Translations under genes and position numbers: made by a program
Notes under the pieces: model-generated
The model's input: only the letters and a program-made list of their open reading frames with translations
What the model was told of the DNA's origin: nothing
The model's database searches: none
Source: Actinostola sp. cb2023
Taxonomy: Eukaryota; Cnidaria; Anthozoa; Actiniaria; Actinostolidae
Length of the DNA: 64,000 nucleotides
Assembly (NCBI GenBank): GCA_033675265.1
Contig: JAUJYZ010000653.1
Span: 1 to 64,000, forward strand
Reading direction: 5' to 3'
Shown: piece by piece, positions 46,974 to 63,500 of the stretch
Layout of the letters: each line of letters starts with the position of its first letter
Position numbering within the stretch: position 1 is the stretch's first letter

Positions 46974-49292
46974 AGTTTGTCTGTCTGTTTTCTGTAAAGT
47001 GAAGTGACACTTACATTTTGTAATTGCTGGAACACTACCAACCCTGTGATCCTTGTTAGTAAGTACAGTCATTGAGGGTGGTCACTGCCAGAGGTTTCAG
47101 TTTACGTCCGCAGTGGTTCTTTTAGGTCCCTCCTATTCAAGTGTAGTGTAGTGTGGAGAGACGGGACCGTCATTTAGCCATTTGTTGATAGAACCAAAGG
47201 CAGCGCCTTCTCGATTATTTTAAGACCGTGAGTGTTGGTTCAGCCAGGCACTGAACCCACGGCGCCGTCTGTCTGTAATGTAATGTAATAACCTTTATTT
47301 AATCCCAGGGTAATCCTTTCAGTCTGTCTGTCCATCTATTATCCAGGAAAAGTCTGTCTTCCGTCAGTTCTGTTTTTCATTAGTTATTGTTCTATAACTT
47401 ATAATCTTATATAATGGTTTGGTTTTCAGGATTGCCAATAAGCTTGGCGGAAATATAAAAATGAACGAATCAAAGTTGGCCTTCAAGCAGGTAACACATA
47501 TCACGTGTAGCTATGTTAAGGAAAGTGAGGAGGAAGGACTGTTCAATGCACACTATACTACAGGCCCCTATTGCACGAAATGTGGCTAGCGGTATGCAAC
47601 GGATATAAGTCTTATATATCCACCGGATTCCGTTGGATAGGACTTATTCCGCCACCTTTCGTACAAACAGGGCTAGCTGCAAAAACTCTCTAAGACTTCT
47701 ATTTGTGTATTTTTAGATGGAAAACATCGGAAACTTCCTTTTGTTTATGGAAAAATATGGCTGTTCGCGATCTGACTTGTTCCAAACTGTGGATTTGTAC
47801 GAGAAGCAGAATATGCCTAGTGTAAGGAATTTTAAAACTCTCAGTATTTGAAACTTTTCTCATCATTATAATAATTGTCATTATTATCAACATTCGTAGC
47901 ATCTACCATCAATGAGCTTGTGTCACCTGTCACGTGACGTTTTAGATTTTCACCGAAGGCAAACGAAAATACCATAGTTTGAAGAGAAGTAAGTAAATAA
48001 GGCAATAGTTACAGGCATTCAAACTTTGCCTTTTTGTATGGAAATGTATGTTGGAAGGCAACGCTTGCCCTCCAAGCGAAAAACCCATACAAATCCTTGT
48101 CAAAGCGGGAAACTTTGAAAGCCTTTAACTTTTGTCTTATTTGCTTGATTCTTTTGAAATTTTCAACTTTTACTAATTTTATGCTCTTTCAAGTTATGAT
48201 ATTTTTGTTTGTCTTCGGTGAAATTTTAAAAAGTCACGTGACAGGTGACACAAGCCCATTATTCTCAACATCATCACTTTTCGATTTGTTCATTCTTATC
48301 GTTATCATAACTGTCATCATCATCGTCATATTTATTGTCATTATACCCATCATGCACCATCAACACGTACCATCATAATCATTATTGTTATCATCATCAT
48401 CACTGTGCCCCATCATCATTGTCATCATCATCATCATCACCATCATTGCCCCCCAATATCATTATCACTATTCTTATACTCTCTGCTCCTCTTTGCTAGG
48501 TGATCGATGGGATCCACGCGTTAGGTCGTAAGGTAAGTGCATCTTGTTCATATACACCTATTTCAAATAACGTTGTCGCGTTCAAAGCAACAAGCGTCAA
48601 GCCAAGACCTAAGTGAATGCTGGTTATGTGCTGGCAAATTATTCAAATCAGACCTATTTTCTATGGAACGAATTGTGATATGCAAACAAGCACGTGAAAA
48701 TGTTCACATTTTGCAATTAGTCCTTATAGAAACAATTGTGATTTAAATAATTGTCAGCACATAACCAGCATTCATCACTTCAGTCTCGGCTTGACGCTTG
48801 TTGCTTTGAACGCGACAACGTTTTTTGAAATAGGTGATATACAGCTATTTCAAAAAAGGTTGGTGCCAGTTTTGTTGCATCTTGCATGTTGCATACCAAG
48901 CCCGAAATGTATTGTGGATCATATGTAAACAATATGTCTGCATGCACATACAAAAGAAAATATGCCGGCTCCATATTGCGAAGATAAAGTTTGGGAAAAT
49001 TCCCAGAGTCCATATTGTTGCGGCCTTTCGCTGATTCCATTCACATCGCCCATAGTGCATTTCGGGCTTGGTATGCAACATGCAACGAAACCTTCACCAA
49101 CCTTTTTTGAAATAGCTGTATCATCATAACCACTGCATGGCGTTAGCAGCTTACGTTTCTGCTTCTTTGTGTCACTAGGCAGCCTTAAAGAACCCACACC
49201 TTCCGAAACTTGGTCCCAAAGAAGCTGAGGCAAACCCACGTAATTTTTCGGAAGAACAAATGCGCGGGCGACAAGCCATTCACATGCCGTGA
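44422..49292 (+). CDS. Transgelin/calponin-like gene C, short C-terminus
   Basis: Exons 44422-44472, 46651-46790, 47430-47490, 47717-47821, 48500-48532 and 49179-49292, all GT-AG, giving 167 residues. First exon MTTRPKGYGFSAEAKRK. The CH domain shows REWVEAVLGENVF, MENIGNFLLF and SDLFQTVDLYEKQNM; exon 5 encodes VIDGIHALGRK. The last exon keeps LPKLGPKEAEANPRNFSEEQ, then ends GRQAIHMP and stop exactly where the calponin-like repeat would start. The protein is therefore a CH-domain-only member and may bind or bundle actin differently. Exon phases match gene A, showing common descent. Introns hold a pogo-like MITE, a 34-bp array, a (CTGT)n run and three inverted-repeat elements. Confidence 0.88.
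45596..46034. mobile_element. MITE with CAGTAAAAACCCGC ends (Tc1/mariner or pogo type)
   Basis: CAGTAAAAACCCGC at the left and GCGGGTTTTTACTG at the right, each flanked by TA, with imperfect inner pairing. Two AATATATAAGAACCA segments near 45,671 and 45,969 are direct internal repeats. It lies in intron 1 of gene C. Confidence 0.6.
46315..46550. repeat. 34-bp array of GGGCTCCCTGTGG units, intron 1 of gene C
   Basis: About six units of GGGCTCCCTGTGG plus TAGAGCGCGCACGATAAAA, bounded on the left by CACAGGCAGCC (46,319) and on the right by the inverted CCACAGGAAGCCC (46,538-46,550). The boundary words pair with the units, so the array sits inside an inverted-repeat frame. Confidence 0.8.
46810..46995. 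repeat. (CTGT)n microsatellite, intron 2 of gene C
   Basis: Starts about 20 nt after the exon 2 donor. Interrupted by TCTATCTGTTTTTCTGCCAG. Open frames over it are artefacts. Confidence 0.95.
47281..47330 (-). mobile_element. Retroelement 3' tail-like fragment
   Basis: TAATGTAATGTAATAACCTT followed by TATTTAATCCCAGGGTAATC resembles the tail at 35,706-35,785. Confidence 0.3.
47916..48255. mobile_element. 340-bp MITE with GCTTGTGTCACCTGTCACGT ends, intron 4 of gene C
   Basis: Terminal repeats of about 45 bp (through TTCACCGAAG). The centre has a GGAAGGCAACGCTTGCC hairpin like the GGCAAGAGTTGCC hairpin in the centre of the element at 52,341-52,677, suggesting a shared family. Confidence 0.65.
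48290..48470. repeat. ATC/CAT-rich microsatellite, intron 4 of gene C
   Basis: Degenerate ATC, TCAT and CACCATCAT runs ending shortly before exon 5. Confidence 0.8.
48555..48836. mobile_element. MITE with CACCTATTTCAAA ends, intron 5 of gene C
   Basis: Terminal inverted repeats of about 75 bp running through CGTTGTCGCGTTCAAAGCAA, bounded by ATATA on both sides. It is 5 bp from a sister element at 48,842. Confidence 0.7.
48842..49118. mobile_element. MITE with CAGCTATTTCAAA ends, intron 5 of gene C
   Basis: Terminal repeats run through AAAGGTTGGTG and, farther in, CATGTTGCATACCAAGCCCG, flanked by TA. Ends resemble those at 48,555 and 63,088, defining one family with TA target preference. Confidence 0.7.
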
Positions 49293-49504
49293 CGTGACCG
49301 ATCAAGCCTTCTAGAACACTGTCTAAATTTGCTAACTATAAAAGTGCCTGACTTGTTTTGCCCCTTTTCTCTTTCTTATCGTGAGCAACGTACGTCAACT
49401 CTCTCTTATTGCGCGTCTCAGCAAGCTTAGAGAGTGAATTGAAAGTGTAACTGACAGTCTTAGAGAGGTGTCCAACTTAGAGGATCGTCTAAAGGATGAT
49501 GGAT

Positions 49505-50031
49505 GAAGTCTAGTACTACTAGCTAGACCTACTAGACCTACTAGACGGTTACTAGACCTACTAGACCTACTAGACCTACTAGACGGTTACTAGACCTACT
49601 AGACCTACTAGACCTACTAGACCTACTAGACGGCTACTAGACGGCTACTAGACCTACTAGACGGCTACTAGACGGCTACTAGGCGGCTACTAGGCTACTA
49701 GACGGCTACTAGACCTACTAGACGGCTACTATACCTACTAGACCTACTAGACCTACTAGACGGCTACTAGACCTACTAGACGGCTACTAGACCTACTAGA
49801 CGGCTACTAGACCTACTAGACGGCTACTAGACCTACTAGACGGCTACTAGACCTACTAGACGGCTACTAGACGGCTACTAGACGGCTACTAGACCTACTA
49901 GACGGCTACTAGACCTACTAGACGGCTACTAGACCTACTAGACGGCTACTAGACCTACTAGACGGCTACTAGACGGCTACTAGACCTACTAGACCTACTA
50001 GGCCTACTAGACGGCTACTAGACCTATAAGA
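49505..50031. repeat. CTACTAGAC-based minisatellite downstream of gene C
   Basis: Mixed 9-bp (CTACTAGAC) and 11-bp (GGCTACTAGAC) units over about 525 bp, starting about 210 nt after the gene C stop. A smaller TCTAGACTGT array lies at 50,288-50,338. Confidence 0.9.
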
Positions 50032-50140
50032 AAACGTTGAAAATAGTTGATACTAGCAGCCTGGATAAACAATGCAACGCGGCCCATCAGTTCACGTTAT
50101 GTTCTATTTATAGAACGACAAAGGTTTGGTCGCGTGGATC

Positions 50141-50260
50141 GAGTGCCGGCAGCCATGACAGGGGCAGGCCGATCAAGGAATACCTTTCCCCTAAGGAATT
50201 GAATTATTTCTCATGTAAAATGATTTTATTGTTCCTGTCCCCTGTCATAGCTGCCGGCAC
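50141..50260. repeat. Inverted repeat GTGCCGGCAGCCATGACAGG
   Basis: GTGCCGGCAGCCATGACAGG at 50,141 pairs with CCTGTCATAGCTGCCGGCAC ending at 50,260; a small hairpin element. The rest of 50,340-51,440 shows no gene. Confidence 0.6.
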
Positions 50261-51449
50261 GTGACCCTCTATGCGAGATATCGGGGCTTCTAGACTGTTC
50301 TAGACTGTTCTAGACTGTTCTAGACTGTTCTAGACTTCTAATCAGTTGTGTTATTGTTGTTCGTTGGACTGTAAAACATTGTTATAGAGTCGTTTTTATG
50401 GAATCGAGGACATCTATTCCACCAATCACAGCGCGCAAAATCATCGCTCAACCAATCAGAATGCTTGGACACGGCATGGTCACCGCATGGCACGTACCGT
50501 AACTACTTCCCAGTCATACGAAAACGAGTCTAATGTAGTACCTAACAAGTGAACGATCACTTATGATCACACGAAATGTCAACGTCATCTCCTCACCAGG
50601 TCTCTCTAATGATGACCGTTAGAGATCTGGGTATAAGTTAGCGAACGATAAGAAAAAGAAGAGGGACAAACACGCGGCATATAAATTAACATATCGCGTA
50701 AATTTCTTATTTGCTTGTTGTAACGAAAGTAACCCAACCTGCTAGCCAATAAACAGCAAAACTACATATCACATTGTTAGTTATTGTTTGCATAATTATA
50801 AGTTTTCAACATGCGAACCTCTGTGTAAGCAGACTTCCGGTGCAGGTCTCACCCGCCGTTCGAGCGATATAAACAAAACCACTTTAAACACGAGGACGCA
50901 CTATAAAAGGAGAGGTACCTAAGGGTAAGTTCGTTGGATCTGTCAATCAAATCTACCCAGACGTCACAGGGAGAGGATCTCAAGAACTGCAAGCTCTATA
51001 AATCAATCAAATGAACAAGAAACTGTGGAAATAAGTACTGGCTAAAAACGCAATGGATAATTTTTGTTGTACAATATTCACTATCACTTTTCACTTTGGT
51101 AAAAATTATGGTACTTTGAATTCACTGGAATCGTTAGCCGTTTTGAAGTCGCACGGCTCAGCTCTAGCCAGTATTATTATGCTTATCGTTTCTTTCGTAG
51201 GTTGTCCTAAAATTTTCCCGCCAAGACATGGAAATGCCATTTGCGAATTAAATATACTCACAGCATAATAAGAAGAGGTTTCAAAACCTTACCGACCTTT
51301 ACCATAACAGTACAGAGATATACAAATGCTCGACACATTTATCTCATAACAAGACACCTGAATTCGCGAACGACGACACCATATAAACAAGACGAACGAC
51401 TACAAAGGCGAACGTAACTTGTGTAATGAAAACATTACTCTTAATTCAC

Positions 51450-51935
51450 TCTTCTCACGCGTACTGATTTTTAAGATCAGCAAACTGGTTAATCTCAAAA
51501 AGTTTATCTGAAAGAACATTTCTGGAAAGTTTCGATGGTATAGATCTCAAAAAGTTATCGGGGATGACATTTATAGACTTTCGTATGGGATTTTGCCGTT
51601 ATGCGTTGCAAGCCTCGTTTTGATATTTTTTCAGAATTTAAATCGTTCATAGAGATATATAATTTCGTCATGAAACTTCTACATTATACTTATATAACGT
51701 CATGACGAAATTTCTACGAAGTTATACTTCTATTCTGAAAAAACATAATTTCATGACGAAAATCCCATACTAAAGTCTATAAATGTCATCCCCGATAACT
51801 TTTTGAGATTTTATCCTATACCATCGAAACTTTCCAGAAATGTTCTTTCAGACAAACTCTTTCAGATCATATAGGCTGTTTGCACCAGAAAGAAACCAGT
51901 TTGTTGATCTTAAAAATCAGTACGCGTGAGAAGAG
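51450..51935. mobile_element. 486-bp foldback MITE with CTCTTCTCACGCGTACTGAT ends
   Basis: Terminal repeats of about 160 bp include CATTTATAGACTTTCGTATG and pair with the right side down to 51,935. It lies between the convergent genes C and D. Confidence 0.75.
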
Positions 51936-52340
51936 CCGAATTGTCGCTTTATGTAGAAATGACCGAACATAGTTTTATGCTTGGAAATGCTTATTACAGG
52001 CAAAGAGGATTTCGGCTCATGAATTTGTAGGCCTGGATAAGAAGTACGGATGTTGATTGTTGTGATACATGGCGCGCGAAATTCAAAACATCCTCCGTAC
52101 GCGTGGTGCGACTGTGAACATCGTATAGATAACTACCGAATACGAAAAATATGGACACGTTCGTCTAGTAACTGTTTTAGACGTAAAATTACAATTTCTT
52201 CATTAACTTGGCTGTTGAAATGTGACTTTATTAAGAAAATCATTCTACCCCGTTGTTCAGCCATAAAATTGTGGGCGGTGCAATGCAATTCACGTTGACA
52301 ATTCGTTATAAAAGTGACAAGTGAAAATTAACGTTAACAA

Positions 52341-52677
52341 TGAGGGTTTATCATGTAATTTCAAAACTTATAGGACAAAAAGTTATCATAACTGGAAAGA
52401 GCTCGTTGAAATTAGTAAAAATGTGAAGTTTGGAAAAGATCGCTTCCCAAATTGCGAAGATATGATTTTTCAAAAATCGAAATGTTGTATGAAAACCTTT
52501 CAGTGGTAGGCAAGAGTTGCCTCCAAGCGTAATTTCGATTTTTGAAAATTCATATCTTCGCAATTTGTGAAGCGATCTTTTCCAAACTTCACATTTTACT
52601 AATTTTAACGAGCTCTTTCCAGCTATGATAATCATTTTTTTGTCCTATGAGTTTTGAAATTACATGATAAAACCTCA
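52341..52677. mobile_element. 337-bp foldback MITE with TGAGGGTTTATCATG ends
   Basis: Nearly complete palindrome with a GGTAGGCAAGAGTTGCCTCC tip. Flanking sequence on both sides shares a TAACGTTAACAA segment. It ends 77 bp from the gene D stop. Confidence 0.75.
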
Positions 52678-52753
52678 TTCGTTATAAAAATGACAAGTGA
52701 ATAAAACTAACGTTAACAATTCGTTACAATAGATGTTAAAAGTGTCAGGTAAT

Positions 52754-57676
<4,923 letters not shown>

Positions 57677-57765
57677 GGTTCCCTGAAGTTCGTTGGGCTG
57701 AGCTGATACGTTGAGATAGCGGTTATCGTGGCAACTTACTACTGTCAATACGCTGTGGACACAGG

Positions 57766-57773
57766 TATATATA
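57766..57773 (-). promoter_or_regulatory. TATA box of gene D
   Basis: TATATATA on the minus strand 89 nt before the ATG, close to the TATA-to-ATG spacing in gene A. Confidence 0.5.
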
Positions 57774-58182
57774 TGCAATCATTTGTGCATACAAAACACT
57801 CGTGTGTCCTTAACAGGTCATGCCGAAATGCCGCTCACAGCTGGAAAGTCCTTCAGACAATTTATTCCGAGATAGTTTTTCATGTCAACATTGAAAACTA
57901 AGTTCACAAATTCGCCAATACAAAGCTGGTTTGGTTCAGTCATTCTTTATGTTTTCAAAAAGGTTCGGACAGACGAAGTACGCCGAAATAAAGTATCTTC
58001 AATGGCGAGTTGATTTGCTGTACCAAGCGGCCCAAACAGTCAATCCATTCCATTAAAGGAGCGTTTACATTCAAAAGAATACCAAACAATTAGCGCTGAT
58101 TTATTCATAGGTTGAATCAAACTGCTATGTTTATGTTATTCACGCTGTTGCAGACTCGACTGACATGCTGTTGCGAACGTTC

Positions 58183-58380
58183 TAGCAAGCTTTCGATGAC
58201 AACATTAAATTCTTAAAATAAGTGAAATAGCATAAGTTTTAAATTTCCCTTCTAAATATGGCTTGTGGAGCAGCTAAAGAAAGCCGACAACTTGACAAAG
58301 ATTTTCCCGCGCTTTTGACGCGCGTGCGCCGCTATAGCTCGCCGTCACGTCGTAGATTGTTGAAGCAGAAGCTCGGCAAA
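58183..58380. repeat. Dispersed repeat shared with both palindrome arms
   Basis: AAGCTTTCGATGACAACATT through TTTAAATTTCCCTTCTAAAT to GAAGCAGAAGCTCGG matches 38,548-38,638 plus 38,838-38,935 and the left-arm mirror. The arm copies carry about 195 extra bases in the middle with an AAT run, a likely later insertion. Confidence 0.65.
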
Positions 58381-58610
58381 CCAGGTCTATATTAGCACTA
58401 TTTCGGTATTTATCCAATTAATTATTTATCCAATTATTTTTCTATGCCGGAGTTCAAATAGTCAACTCAGTCGAAGCTACGCGCCTCGTTGACTATTAGG
58501 GACCTTACGAATCGAAGACGGAATGGACGACGACGACGTCAGAGAAACAATAGCGCTAATTACAACATTCATTAACTTCTTGTTGGAATGTTTGAAATGA
58601 GCTCGATTTC

Positions 58611-58971
58611 CACAGGCAGCCCAACCATTGCTTTTGAGGCTACTAAATCATCAAATAAAATGATATTTGCGTCTTTTTATGGGTTTCCTGTGGTAGAGCG
58701 CGCGCGCGATACGTATTATACAGTATATTGGGTTCCCTGTGCATATAAATGTATAATGTTGGGATCCCTGTGTGCGTCCTGCAATATACACATTGCTGCG
58801 GGCGCGTCCCGCAAGACGTACACAGGGATCCCAACATTGTACATTTCTATGCACAGGAAACCGAGGGAACCCAATATAATACGTTTCGCGCGCGCGCTCT
58901 ACCACACCAAACCCATCAAAAAAAGACGCAAATATCATTTTATTTGATGATTAATGGTTGGGCTGCCTATG
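58611..58971. mobile_element. 361-bp palindrome with CACAGGCAGCCC ends and serial hairpin words
   Basis: Ends CACAGGCAGCCCAACC and GGTTGGGCTGCCTATG. Each arm carries further words GGGTTTCCTGTGG, GGGTTCCCTGTG and GGGATCCCTGTG spaced 30-55 nt apart, plus alternating CG runs. It resembles FB-3 at its tips only. Confidence 0.7.
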
Positions 58972-59028
58972 GATTTGGTCTGGGTGCTAAACTACAACGT
59001 GAAATGCGTAAGTTTGACGACGCAAAGA

Positions 59029-59377
59029 GAACGAGAAATGCATTTCAAAGTACTCTTGAGCGGACTTTCCGGGGTTTCAAGGTCCATCATGTGACCGGAT
59101 TTGATGCCCCGGATTGGCTGGTTACCTCATGAATAATTAATGAGTTTGAGAAATGTATTTCAAAGTACTCTTGAGCGGACTTTCCGGGGTTTCAAGGTCC
59201 ATCATGTGACCGGATTTGATGCCCCGGATTGGCTGGTTACCTCATGAATAATTAATGAGTTTGAGAAATGCATTTCAAAGTACTCTTGAGCGGTCTTTCC
59301 TGGGTTTCCAGGTCCATCATTTGACCGGATTTGATGCACCGGATTGGCTGGTTATCTCATGAATAATTAATGAGTAT
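59029..59377. repeat. 117-bp tandem repeat, 3 units
   Basis: Units start GAGAAATGCATTTCAAAGTA and end CATGAATAATTAATGAGT. The first two are nearly identical; the third has several substitutions. Confidence 0.9.
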
Positions 59378-59579
59378 TTGAACGTCAGTTCGCTATTTGT
59401 GCAGATAGTTGTTTTCAGTCAACTGGACCACAAAAAGACGATTCATTCGTGAAATATGGCGCAAATTTAGTGAAAACACGGAAAATGAAACAATTATGAA
59501 AAGAATAAACAACAAAACACTTTATTCGAACTTCGTCGTCCTCGACGGCGTCGTCGTCCTGTTGCGTAAGGTCTCTATG

Positions 59580-60510
59580 ACTCATAGAAAACTCGAACTA
59601 ATCGTATGGATATATTGTATGGATATATTTATGGTACCAAATAAACTATTGGTCATTTATGATTCGCTGAGTTTGTGAAATCTTCAAATTGTAAGGAAAG
59701 CACGTTCTACCGAGTCACGCAACGAGCGACCAAACACTGTTTTAATCACACAACGATCTCTATATTTAGTTCAAATATCAGGCTATGTCAGGTAGAAGCC
59801 CGACTTCACGCTAGTAGAGCGTCTAGTTACAAGATAGATCACAACTCATACCCACAATCCCTCTCGGTCTCAGATTTCATGACCCACCCCCTGTCCTATT
59901 TAAAAAATCACCTGACCCCTCAAACTGTCTAATAAGAGATTTATTATCCAACTGGCAATATGAGGTTCATTTACACCGAGAAAAGTATCGGAAAATGTGT
60001 TCTTATAGAGGAGTACAAATATGGCTGGATATTTGTACTCGTTCCAGGCGTACTCACGCGATATTTGTACTCTACTTAGTACAGTTGTATAATAATACAC
60101 AGTAGCAGGCCCCACTTGGACTCAGATTTAGCCAGTTATATCATGCTGCTGAAGGACAACTTCTTATTATAACATGTAGCTTGTTTTAAGCTACAAATCC
60201 GCACCAGAACTGAGAATAATGACGGCTTCAAATCAGAACACAACCATTTATTGAAAGTGATTTACAGTTTAGAAAGTGTATTTTGTAGTAAAATTACACA
60301 AAAATACAAATCTGACTGAAAGGCAAAAACTACTATGGAAACAACACTGGAATTCAACTCAACTCAACTCAACTCAACTGAAACTAAACTAAACTGAATT
60401 AAACCGGCTAAATTTCTTCTTCAGTTACCGATAGTTTTAAATCACAATTACAGCATTCAGCCGGTATCTAGTCTCTTTATCATGTACTTCATGATACGAT
60501 GGGTCAAGAG
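59580..60510. other. Spacer between genes D and E
   Basis: No gene recognised. Contains an ACGCTAGTAGAGCGT hairpin at 59,810-59,824 shared with 10,087-10,101 and 30,898-30,915, and an AACTC/AACTA run near 60,355-60,400. Confidence 0.5.
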
Positions 60511-60514
60511 ACCA

Positions 60515-63500
60515 TTACTCTTCCATGGGTCCTATTTGCTGTACTGCAAAACCTGCTGAGTGGGCCTGAGAACGAGACAAAAATACGGTTAGCAGTCACG
60601 TGATCTCACATGAGGCCTCCAGGCGCGGGACAAACAAAGTTATGATATTTTAAAAGTCAAATGATTGTAAGTGCTACATATTTGTCGACGAACAAGTGTG
60701 AAATTGTAGGCATCGAGAACTGGGATAATACTAACGAACTAAATTAAATTCACTCAAATATAAGCATTTTATGAGAATACTGATTTTGATTTGAAAACAT
60801 TTTTGAAAACTTTTATTTTGATTCTTTTATCTTTTCACGAACTGATCAATAAGCATCATTCCCCACAGCCTCGCTCATAGTTCTCAGGAAGTAGGCCGGC
60901 GTGCTGCAGAAACTCTGACCCTAATTTATCTCACGACTTCTCGTGCATGTAAAATATACCATGTAGCTTTACCTTTCTTGCAAAAGCATGTAATCCACTC
61001 AAAACCTGTAAGTTTACAGAAAGACCATTTGAATAAGTTGTAAATTAATAACAAAAAGGACATTTAATTTCCAAAGGAAATAATTGATTTTATGACACTT
61101 GAGGTTTAAAGAAGAACTCGAAGGGCATAAATAGAAATCACTTCTGTAATATCTACAGCGAACGCGGGCCAGAATATTGCTAATGGCCATGCTGCAGTGA
61201 GGCCCGGGGGGGGGGGGGGGGGGGGGGGGGGTACTCCCGGAAATTTAGGATAGGGGTGTGCCCCCGGGATGTCGAAACCTTGGCCTTATTTAAGGATTCA
61301 TACCCTTTCCAATTTAAGGATCTGGAGGTTCAAAAACCATACCCCCCGGGAGTGAGGGGTTTGAAAACAGGAACTTGACTTAGTACTTAGCCCATCTGAA
61401 GGATTATCCTAAAAGGGTCCGGACTTGTACTGAAAAGCAGGAGTGTGGGTCAGTAGCCCATAAAACCGCAAGATGAACCATCGACATACTTAATTAATTA
61501 ATTAATTGTTTGTTTTAAAAAAAATTGAAAATAATCAGTTTTTTTATTTAAAAAAAAAAAGAGTTTGTGTAATAATTATGGAGGGTTTATAAATACTATG
61601 ATATGCTAAGTTAGTAACCATGTCCACAGCTACACATTTTGGGATGTCTGTACTTCCATGACTTTCAAACTCACAGCAATGAACATGTACTTTTTTCTTC
61701 ATTTACTGAATTGACTTTCAAGACTGGGTTCGAATTGTGACTGCAAAGCATCTAGGGATTGTTTGGGAGGACAGAATCAAACACGGCTTGCTCTGTTAAA
61801 CATTGAGTGTATTTGATGCAACCAGGAACACAGCAGTTGAAATGATGAGGCATTTACAAGCTCTTGAGTACATTCAAAATGGCGGATATGTCCTTCCAAA
61901 CAACCCATAGATGCTTTGCGTTCACAATTCGAACCCAGTCTCCCACTCAGAAGTATGACCATACCATACCTTTTGCATGTTAATCCCTTCATACAAATCA
62001 ACAATTCGGAACATGTCTGATTTTGGAACTCCAAGGGTGTCACAGAATGCAAGGAAATAACCAATGTTTTGCATCTACAAACAACCAACAAACATAGTAA
62101 ATTCATTGTTAGCCGCCTGCCGATGCCTTAGTAGAACCATCATGCACAAATACCACAATGGTGACGTGGTTAGGTATGCTAGAGTCTACGATATATATAA
62201 ACTATGTCTACCCATGCAATGTGTCACTGAATTGCACAAGCATGAAAATCCATATTATTATGACAACAGATTTTATTTAAAGAATCTTACAATTGCTGAC
62301 CCCTTGCTACCACATACACCTATTTCAACAAACGTCGACAACGGGCGATCTGAAATGGATGATCTGAGATCAAGACGAATTATGGGAAACTGAGGGTCTT
62401 TCGTTAGTAACATACGAAATTCATTCATTCGACCTCAAGTTTGGAATCACGCTTGGTGTTTGAACGAGATATGGCGGAGGTTGACGTGAATTTAAAAGTT
62501 TCAGATCATCCAATTCAGATTGACCGTTATCAACGTTAATTGGAATAGGTGTATATATGTATCTATAATAAGCTTGGAATCACGCTTGGTGTTCGAACGA
62601 GATATGGCGGAGGTTGACGTGAATTTAAAAGTTTCAGATCATCCAATTCAGATTGACCGTTATCAACGTTAATTGGAATAGGTGTATACATGTATCTATA
62701 ATAAGCTTGGAATCACGCTTGGTGTTCGAACGAGATATGGCGGAGGTTGACGTGAATTTAAAAGTTTCAGATCATCCAATTCAGATTGACCGTTATCAAC
62801 GTTAATTGGAATAGGTGTATATATGTATCTATAATAAGCTTGGAATCACGCTTGATGTTTGAACGAGATATGGCGGAGGTTGACGTGAATTTAAAAGTTT
62901 CAGATCATCCAATTCAGATTGACCGTTATCAACGTTAATTGGAATAGGTGTATATATGTATCTATAATAAGCTTGGAATCACGCTTGATGTTTGAACGAG
63001 ATATGGCGGAGGTTGACGTGAATTTAAAAGTTTCAGATCATCCAATTCAGATCGACCGTTATCAACGTTAATTGGAATAGGTGTATACAGCTATTTCAAT
63101 AAAGGTTGTCTCGTGTTTCGTGCGTATTGCACATTGCGTATTGCACATTGCCGCCACCATATATACCATATAGACAACCTTTAATTTATTGAAATAGCTT
63201 ATACATACAGCCCTTTGCAAAAATTCTGTAAATCAAGTATATCAGTATATCCATATATCGGGTGCATTATGGGTAATACTATTTTAGAGTTTTTCCACAA
63301 AATATGCAGCAGAGACTTACAAACAGCAAATTAGAGACTAAGAGTTTCACCAATGTTGCTTGCGTGAAACATCATTTATTAGGGGACTTTTTCAATTACC
63401 CATAATGCACCCGATATATGGATATACTGATATACTTGATTTACAGATTTTTTGTAATCGGCTGTACCTACATGTATATTAGTATATCTCTTAGCCTCCC

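Larger units (their letters stand above)
58497..59577. mobile_element. 1.1-kb inverted-repeat element (AGGGACCTTACG ends)
   Basis: TAGGGACCTTACG plus a GACGACGACGACG stretch at the left pairs with CGTCGTCGTCCTG and CGTAAGGTCTCTA at the right. It encloses the palindrome at 58,611-58,971 and the 117-bp tandem repeats. No transposase. Confidence 0.5.

Noticed and set aside
46568..47072. Cysteine/valine-rich or TDRQ-repeat proteins
   Set aside because: (CTGT)n microsatellite joined to gene C exon 2 in wrong frames.
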